The translations under genes were made by a program, and so were the position numbers. The notes beneath the pieces are model-generated. The model did not search any database and was not told where the DNA came from. It was given only the letters and a program-made list of their open reading frames with translations. A stretch of DNA of 6,658 nt. Source: an uncultured Actinomycetes bacterium. Lineage in GTDB: Bacteria > Actinomycetota > Acidimicrobiia > Acidimicrobiales > Microtrichaceae. The stretch lies in contig CAIYXG010000196.1 in assembly GCA_903930035.1 (NCBI GenBank), forward strand, positions 1 to 6,658, in the 5' to 3' direction. Below, piece after piece: positions 1 to 4,428 of the stretch. Position 1 is the first letter of the stretch, and each line of letters opens with the position of its first letter.

Positions 1-407
1 ACGTCGCCGCGCAGGGACCGGCGCTGGTCGACGCTCCAGACCCCCAGCGCACCCGCCAGCACGACCAGGCCCATGGTGAGCCAGGACGCCGGCAGCAGGC
101 GACGGAAACGGCGCCGCCAGAAGGTCCGCATGTCGAGGCCGCCCCGGCGCGACCACTCGCGGAGCAGCAGCGACGTGATCAGGAAGCCCGAGAGCGTGAA
201 GAACGTCGAGACGCCCAGGAAGCCGCCGGGGATCCAGGCGAACTTGGCGTGGAAGAGCACCACGGCCATGACGGCCACGGCGCGCAGGCCGTCGAGCGCC
301 GGCTCGTGGCCCATCTCGGACGCGCCGAGCAGCCCCCGGTCCCGGCGGACGGCGGCGGCCTCCCGGTGGAGGCCCTCGGCCACGGTGTCGTCGACGGTCC
401 CGGCCAC
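1..407 (-). CDS. Acyltransferase-3 (AT3, OafA/YrhL-like), N-terminal part, 3' end cut by window edge
   Basis: N-terminal 135 residues of an AT3 membrane O-acyltransferase; the rest lies beyond the left edge. After a charged N-terminal stretch of about 35 residues comes PALDGLRAVAVM with Arg42 and His53 spaced as the family R-X10-H motif. Then GGFLGVSTFFTLSGFLI (61-77), a basic stretch FWRRRFRRLLPA (96-107) and another hydrophobic helix (about 110-123). It resembles the second domain of the double-AT3 protein at 6658-4429 more than the first. Start taken as the GTG 6 bases after the upstream TAG and in the same frame as that stop. A later ATG at 314 would give a start only six codons before LDGLR and cannot be ruled out, since neither has a strong ribosome site. 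Whether a C-terminal SGNH esterase-like domain follows, as in some AT3 proteins, cannot be seen. Likely role: acylation of the sugar product made by the neighbouring glycosyltransferases. Confidence 0.88.
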   Translation of the reverse strand, partial: MAGTVDDTVAEGLHREAAAVRRDRGLLGASEMGHEPALDGLRAVAVMAVVLFHAKFAWIPGGFLGVSTFFTLSGFLITSLLLREWSRRGGLDMRTFWRRRFRRLLPASWLTMGLVVLAGALGVWSVDQRRSLRGD

Positions 408-413
408 GGGCCG

Positions 414-1208
414 CTACTCGCTCGGCGGCATGACGACGGGGCGCACCTTGGACTCCAGGTACTGGCCGGGCGCGCTGCGGCGGAACCAGCGGCTCATGCC
501 GGGCAGCCGCATGGACAGGCCCCACCAGGTCACGCGGAGCTCGGTCTCGACCATGGTCCGCACCACGGCCATCTTCGAGGAGCCGGCCACACGGTCCACG
601 AAGAAGATCGGCAGCTCGGCCACCGACGCACCGCTCGCGGAGACACGGAAGGCGGTCTCGATCTGGAACAGGTACCCGTTGGCCCGCGTGCCGTCGATGT
701 CGATCCGGTCCAGCACCCCGGGGCCGTAGACGCGGAACGCGGTCGTGGCGTCGTGGATGCGCAGGCGGAGCATCTTGCGGGCGTACCAGTTGCCCCACTG
801 GGACAGCATGCGCCGCGACCAGGTCCAGTCGGCCCCGCCGCCGGCCACGTAGCGGGAGCCGACGGCCACGTCGGCACCGTCCCGGACGGCGGCCAGCAGG
901 CGCGGCAGGACGTCCGGGTCGTGCGAGAAGTCGGCGTCCATCTGGCCGACCACGTCGTAGCCCAGGTCGAGCGCGTGCCGGAACCCGTGCCGGTAGGCGG
1001 CCCCGAGCCCCTCCTTGGACGCCCGGTGGAGCACCCGCACGCCGCCGTCCTCCTCGGCGACCAGGTCGGCGATCCGGCCCGTGCCGTCCGGGCTGTTGTC
1101 GTCGACCACGAGCACGTCCATCTCCGGGCAGGTGCGGCGCACCGTACGGAGGAATCGGTCGATGTTCTCGCCCTCCTGGTAGGTGGGCACGACGAGGCAG
1201 GCGGGCAC
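414..1208 (-). CDS. Polyprenol-phosphate mannose synthase-like GT2 glycosyltransferase (Dpm1/Ppm1 type)
   Basis: Predicted cytoplasmic-face enzyme that moves a sugar, most likely mannose from GDP-mannose, onto polyprenyl phosphate, giving the donor for outer-face GT-C enzymes. It is 264 residues if begun at 1208. It begins with the GT2 strand LVVPTYQEGENI (5-16), then VLVVDDNSPDGTG (32-44), LGAAYRHGFRHAL (68-80) and the metal-binding DAD in QMDADFSHDP (89-98). The Dpm-specific half follows: GSRY (117-120), the TTAFRVY region (155-161), NGYLFQIE (177-184) and FVDRVAGSSK (203-212), matching the F.DR..G.SK signature of dolichol/polyprenol-phosphate mannose synthases. There are no C-terminal transmembrane helices, as in stand-alone Dpm1-type enzymes. 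The start is uncertain: GTG at 1208 or GTG at 1232 (272 residues), neither with a Shine-Dalgarno. I prefer 1208 because it begins right at the GT2 core, the 1232 codon lies in a hairpin stem, and a TATCCT box is placed for a leaderless transcript. The TAG stop is 6 bases before the next GTG. Glucose or another sugar cannot be excluded. Confidence 0.9.
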   Translation of the reverse strand: MPACLVVPTYQEGENIDRFLRTVRRTCPEMDVLVVDDNSPDGTGRIADLVAEEDGGVRVLHRASKEGLGAAYRHGFRHALDLGYDVVGQMDADFSHDPDVLPRLLAAVRDGADVAVGSRYVAGGGADWTWSRRMLSQWGNWYARKMLRLRIHDATTAFRVYGPGVLDRIDIDGTRANGYLFQIETAFRVSASGASVAELPIFFVDRVAGSSKMAVVRTMVETELRVTWWGLSMRLPGMSRWFRRSAPGQYLESKVRPVVMPPSE

Positions 1209-1214
1209 CCGGAA

Positions 1215-1220
1215 AGGATA
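1215..1220 (-). promoter_or_regulatory. Candidate -10 element for a leaderless GT2 transcript
   Basis: The minus strand reads TATCCT, matching the TANNNT pattern of actinobacterial -10 boxes, in an otherwise very GC-rich stretch. Its last base is 6 bases before the GTG at 1208, the spacing seen for leaderless mRNAs whose 5' end is the start codon. No recognisable -35 (TTGACA-like) is present at the expected distance. It would give the GT2 gene an internal promoter just after the hairpin. Weak evidence from a single six-base match. Confidence 0.25.
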
Positions 1221-1224
1221 CTGA

Positions 1225-1272
1225 GGCCCCACGAGCGGTGCGGTGCACCGCCGGGACCGCCCCTGTGGGGCC
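1225..1272 (-). promoter_or_regulatory. Hairpin-forming leader between the GT-C-like gene and the GT2 gene
   Basis: GGCCCCAC at 1225-1232 and GTGGGGCC at 1265-1272 are perfect 8-base inverted arms. Inside them GCGGT (1235-1239) can pair with ACCGC (1256-1260), and the centre holds the 10-base palindrome CGGTGCACCG (1241-1250). In minus-strand RNA this makes a strong GC-rich stem-loop starting 1 base after the upstream TAG. No T-run follows, so it does not look like a standard intrinsic terminator. It could partly attenuate transcription, protect a processed 3' end, or control access to the GT2 start; the alternative GTG start at 1232 lies in the 3' arm. In such GC-rich DNA some inverted repeats arise by chance, so function is inference. 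Confidence 0.4.
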
Positions 1273-1273
1273 G

Positions 1274-2992
1274 CTAGGGCGTGGCGGCGGGCGGGCACTC
1301 CTCCCCGGCCGCCCGGTGCCGGTAGAGCGAGAAGGTCGGCGTCGTGCGGACGGGGCAGTACTCCGCCGCCACGACGCGGTTGGCGGCCTGGCTCCGGCCG
1401 TTGGCCGACTCGTTGGGCTCCGTCCAGTCCTTCCACGCACTGGAGAGGATCAGCCAGTCGTTCTGCCGCAGCTCGTCGGCCAGCACCGAGTCAGGACCGT
1501 CGGCGAGGACCGGGTCCATCTCGATGTACCGCGTGCCGGGCTCCAGCTCCGGGAACAGGTAGTAGAAGAAGGCGTCGCTGTAGTTGGTGCGGGACAGGTC
1601 GGCCGTCCCGACGACGAGCCGCTCGCCCGGCCGCGACGCCGCGGCCAGGGCGTCGACCACCTGCTGGGCGTCGTCCGCGCCGTTGCGGCTGCCGAAGTAG
1701 AACGTGCGGCCGTCGTGGGTGACCGGGTACCCGAACCGGTTGTGGCCGAAGGTCTGGCCGACCAGGTCGACGTAGGTCCGGACCGGGTAGAACGGGATCA
1801 CGAGCAGGAGGACCACGGCCACCGACCCGATGCCCGCCAGCTGGGCCCGGCCGTCGTCGAGCCGGGGCCACGCCCGGGCGACGAGCCACGACACGGCGGC
1901 GACGCACAGCGGGAACGTGATCCCCGTGACCCACGACAGGTGCGCCGTGTCCGGCCGCTGCACCGCCTGCTGCACCAGTGCGGCGCCGAACAGCGCCGCC
2001 GGCCAGTACGAGGTGGCCCGGACCGAGCCGGGCTCCGTCCGGCGCAGCCGCCACCCGACCCACAGCACCAGCCCGCACGAGACCGGGACCAGCACGAACC
2101 AGAGGAAGATCTGGTTGGGCACGGGCAGCATCGGGAAGGGCCAGCCGGTCACCCGCAGCTCGCCGGCCTTCTGGAGGAACCCGTCCGTGGTCCCCCACGA
2201 CGGCGGCACGGGCAGCGCCCGGCCGGCGCGGAGCTCGAACACCGGCTCGAGGAACATGCCCCGGAACGCCGCCGACGGGCCGGCCAGCAGCAGGTGCGGC
2301 ACGTACAGGAGCAGGCCGCCGACCAGGCCGAGCGCCATCGGACGGCGGCGGCCGACCGACGTCCCGAGCCAGAGCGCGGCGAACGCCAGCCCGACGGCCA
2401 GCACCATGTCGGGGCGGTAGAGGAGCGCCCCGGCGAACAGCAGTCCCGCCGCCGCGGCGAGCCGGCGGCCGCGCCGTTCGTCCTCGCTGCGGAGGGCCCA
2501 GCCGCCGACGGCCACGCCCCAGACGCCCAGCGCCAGTGCGCCGTTCCACGCCATGGCGGAGAGGCCCAGGGGGCCGATGAGCACGACCACCGACACGACG
2601 GCGCCGGCCGTGGCGACCCGTCGCCCCCACGGCCGCAGCACGGCGAACAGCCCGTAGGCGACGAGCGCGTGCTGGACCAGGCCGACGAGCCGCTCCACCG
2701 TGAGGTCCACCCCGAACACCTTGTAGACCGCCGCGAGCACCCACAGCGAGCCCGGTCCGTAGAGGTGCAGGAAGTCCCGGTGCGGGTAGTCCCCCCGCAG
2801 AATCCGCTCGGGGAAGGTGAGCATGAAGCCCTCCTCCATCGGCGGGCCCTGGTAGCGGAGCAGGCCGGCGAGCGGGAGGAGCAGCACGGCGGCCACGACC
2901 CCGACCGAGGCCCAGTCGGCCAGGGACCACGGGGCTCGCCGGTCCCCGTCCTCCGCCGGTGCGGCCTCGGCCGGCACGACCGCCCCGCTCAC
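1274..2992 (-). CDS. GT-C-like polytopic membrane protein, putative glycosyltransferase, with soluble C-terminal domain
   Basis: 572-residue membrane protein. A short charged N-terminus (1-24) precedes the first helix (about 27-45). Next come an acidic pair in PMEEGFML (51-58, Glu53/Glu54), then ILRGDYPHRDF (64-74) and LYGPGSLW (78-84). This order of acidic first loop, L.GD.P.RDF and YGPG resembles GT-C glycosyltransferases related to GT39. About ten further hydrophobic segments run to residue 402. Residues 403-572 form a soluble, probably extracytoplasmic domain with RLVVGTADLSR (458-468), PGTRYIEMDP (485-494) and two Cys (546, 566) that may pair. The GTG at 2992 was chosen because a GGAGGG Shine-Dalgarno lies 6 bases upstream and the start overlaps the previous TGA stop. 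The frame stays open far upstream to about 4222, but that part is antisense-like noise inside the preceding gene. Glycosyl transfer is inferred from layout and neighbours; no canonical Asp is evident, so a non-enzymatic role is possible. Confidence 0.8.
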   Translation of the reverse strand: MSGAVVPAEAAPAEDGDRRAPWSLADWASVGVVAAVLLLPLAGLLRYQGPPMEEGFMLTFPERILRGDYPHRDFLHLYGPGSLWVLAAVYKVFGVDLTVERLVGLVQHALVAYGLFAVLRPWGRRVATAGAVVSVVVLIGPLGLSAMAWNGALALGVWGVAVGGWALRSEDERRGRRLAAAAGLLFAGALLYRPDMVLAVGLAFAALWLGTSVGRRRPMALGLVGGLLLYVPHLLLAGPSAAFRGMFLEPVFELRAGRALPVPPSWGTTDGFLQKAGELRVTGWPFPMLPVPNQIFLWFVLVPVSCGLVLWVGWRLRRTEPGSVRATSYWPAALFGAALVQQAVQRPDTAHLSWVTGITFPLCVAAVSWLVARAWPRLDDGRAQLAGIGSVAVVLLLVIPFYPVRTYVDLVGQTFGHNRFGYPVTHDGRTFYFGSRNGADDAQQVVDALAAASRPGERLVVGTADLSRTNYSDAFFYYLFPELEPGTRYIEMDPVLADGPDSVLADELRQNDWLILSSAWKDWTEPNESANGRSQAANRVVAAEYCPVRTTPTFSLYRHRAAGEECPPAATP

Positions 2993-4419
2993 TGCGGGCC
3001 CTCCGGCCCTGCGGCGTCCACGACGACGACCGGGAGCTGGCCGGTCAGCGCCACCTCCTCGAGGACGTCGGCGGCGTCGGGCTCCGGCGCCAGGTGGTCC
3101 ACGGGCTCGGGCCACGGTCGGCCGATGCTGAGCGCGACGCCGGCCAGGACGGCGAGCAGCGGGGCCAGGCCGAGCTTGAACCGGGGGTCCCCGAAGAACA
3201 GCACGGGGACGAGCGCGCCGGACAGGGTCGCCATCACGACGCAGAGGCCGGTCGGGTCGAGCCGTCGGCGGCGCCACCCCCGCACCGACGTGACACCGAG
3301 GCCCACGACGGCCGCCGCGAGCTGGAACCCCCACGCCACGTCGACCACGTGCTGGGCCGGCCGGTAGGCGTCCCCCAGGAACTGGTCCGAGCCGAACGAG
3401 ACGGCGGCGTACAGGCCGTCGGCGTCGGTGCGGTAGGTGATCCACAGCTTCCTGCCGCTGAGCGCCGGCAGCTCGCCCGGGTGGGACCGGACCCACCGGA
3501 CGGCCCGGGCCCGGGTCTCCTTGTCGCGGCGGATCTCGGCCCCGGTGCCGTCCAGGTAGAACTCGCCGGTGTCGCAGTACCGCGGGATCGAGAACCCGCC
3601 CTTGGCGCCCGGGTGGAACCCCACGCAGAGGTTGTCCCCGCCGTTGGTGCTGAAGGGCACGAACGTGTCGAACACCCCGTAGTTGCGGACCGTCCACGGC
3701 CCGGCGAACGCCAGGACGCCCACGCCCAGGACGGCCGTGCGGGCGAGCGCCTGGCGCCAGCCGGTCCGGGCCACCAGCCACGCCAGCGCGAGTGCCGGCA
3801 GCGTGAGCAGGGCCTGGGGCCGGACCATGCAGGCCAGCCCGAAGGCGCCGCCGGCCAGGACCGCCCGGCCCCAGTGCCAGCGGGCCTGGTCGTGGACGGT
3901 GACCACGGCGGCGAGCGCCACGGCGAACGCCGTGACGTAGAGGGTCTCGGAGAGCAGCAGGCCCGAGTAGACGACCATGTTGGGCCAGAGGGCCAGCACG
4001 AGGGCGGCGGCGACGCCGGTACGACGCCCGCCCAGGCGGCGCCCGAGCACGAACACGGCCAGCACGGCGACGCCGCCGAGGAGCGACTGGACCACGCCGG
4101 TCACGCCCAGCGTGTGCGCCCCCAGGCCGAGCTGGCGCAGCACCCACTGCTCCGCCCCCAGGAACAGCGGGTAGCCCGGCGGGTAGTAGGAGGTGGGGTT
4201 CGGGAGGTCGCCCGGGGCGCACGGGGGGCCCGACAGCGCCACGTAGCCGCGGCCGCAGGCCACCTGGAGCGCCGAGTAGAGGTAGATGGCCTGGTCAGCC
4301 AGCGCCTTCGGGCTGCGCATGCCGACGGCCACCCAGGCCAGCCGTGCCACGACCGCCACCCCGGCGACCGTCCAGGCCGCAGGGTCGCGGTACCACGGCA
4401 CTCGCTGTCGGTCGTCCAC
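2989..4419 (-). CDS. GT39/ArnT/PMT-like polytopic glycosyltransferase (GT-C fold)
   Basis: Predicted lipid-linked-sugar-dependent glycosyltransferase that works at the outer face of the membrane, 476 residues. The first helix (about 16-34) leads into a loop with ADQAIYLYSA at 41-50. Asp42 sits where GT39/ArnT-type enzymes carry the catalytic Asp, and the family YYPPGYPLF signature follows at 78-86. Other family-like signs are LLLSETLYV (155-162), MVRPQALL (198-205), PWTVRNY (241-247) followed by STNGGDNL (257-264), and GDPRFKL (410-416) near the last helix. About ten or more hydrophobic segments are visible. A 40-residue acidic tail follows the last helix. Cys55/Cys67 and Cys265/Cys282 lie in loops predicted to be outside and could form disulfides. 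The start is a GTG 9 bases after the upstream TAG, with only a weak purine-rich stretch as a ribosome site; a second in-frame GTG lies six codons on. The stop overlaps the next start as GTGA. Donor is inferred to be polyprenyl-phosphate mannose or a similar sugar, from the GT2 gene downstream; acceptor unknown. Confidence 0.85.
   Translation of the reverse strand: MDDRQRVPWYRDPAAWTVAGVAVVARLAWVAVGMRSPKALADQAIYLYSALQVACGRGYVALSGPPCAPGDLPNPTSYYPPGYPLFLGAEQWVLRQLGLGAHTLGVTGVVQSLLGGVAVLAVFVLGRRLGGRRTGVAAALVLALWPNMVVYSGLLLSETLYVTAFAVALAAVVTVHDQARWHWGRAVLAGGAFGLACMVRPQALLTLPALALAWLVARTGWRQALARTAVLGVGVLAFAGPWTVRNYGVFDTFVPFSTNGGDNLCVGFHPGAKGGFSIPRYCDTGEFYLDGTGAEIRRDKETRARAVRWVRSHPGELPALSGRKLWITYRTDADGLYAAVSFGSDQFLGDAYRPAQHVVDVAWGFQLAAAVVGLGVTSVRGWRRRRLDPTGLCVVMATLSGALVPVLFFGDPRFKLGLAPLLAVLAGVALSIGRPWPEPVDHLAPEPDAADVLEEVALTGQLPVVVVDAAGPEGPQ
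2999..3004 (-). promoter_or_regulatory. Shine-Dalgarno site for the 2992 start
   Basis: On the minus strand the bases read GGAGGG, followed by a 6-base spacer and the GTG at 2992. It is the only strong ribosome binding site at any gene start in this window, and it lies within the last codons of the preceding glycosyltransferase gene. Together with the four-base GTGA stop/start overlap it decides the start and points to translational coupling of the two membrane proteins. Confidence 0.75.
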
Positions 4420-4428
4420 CGGCCCAAC

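Noticed and set aside
177..235. Apparent DNA repeat shared by 177-235, 5338-5396 and about 6503-6560
   Set aside because: The similarity follows from the conserved helix (GGFLGV...LSGFL type) coded in all three AT3 domains and is not a mobile or regulatory repeat.
1225..1272. Hairpin read as an intrinsic transcription terminator
   Set aside because: No run of T follows the stem on the minus strand, and the next two genes continue in the same direction with a short gap, so a full terminator is not supported.
249..1277. Plus-strand open frame of 342 codons
   Set aside because: Antisense to the GT2 and AT3 genes, with His/Gly/Val/Ala-rich low-complexity translation and no recognisable motif.
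1209..1436. Long N-terminal extension of the GT2 frame up to 1436
   Set aside because: It overlaps the end of the GT-C-like gene, is Arg/Gly/Pro-rich, and adds about 75 residues before the normal GT2 beginning.
1238..3367. Long plus-strand open frame (709 codons)
   Set aside because: It lies opposite two well-supported minus-strand membrane protein genes. Its translation is low-complexity, rich in Arg, Gly, Pro, His and Glu with no domain, typical of an antisense frame in GC-rich DNA.
2993..4222. Upstream extension of the GT-C-like gene frame to 4222
   Set aside because: This part overlaps the whole GT39-like gene in another frame and is Arg/Pro/Gly/Ala-rich without helices. The GTG at 2992 with its GGAGGG site explains the start.
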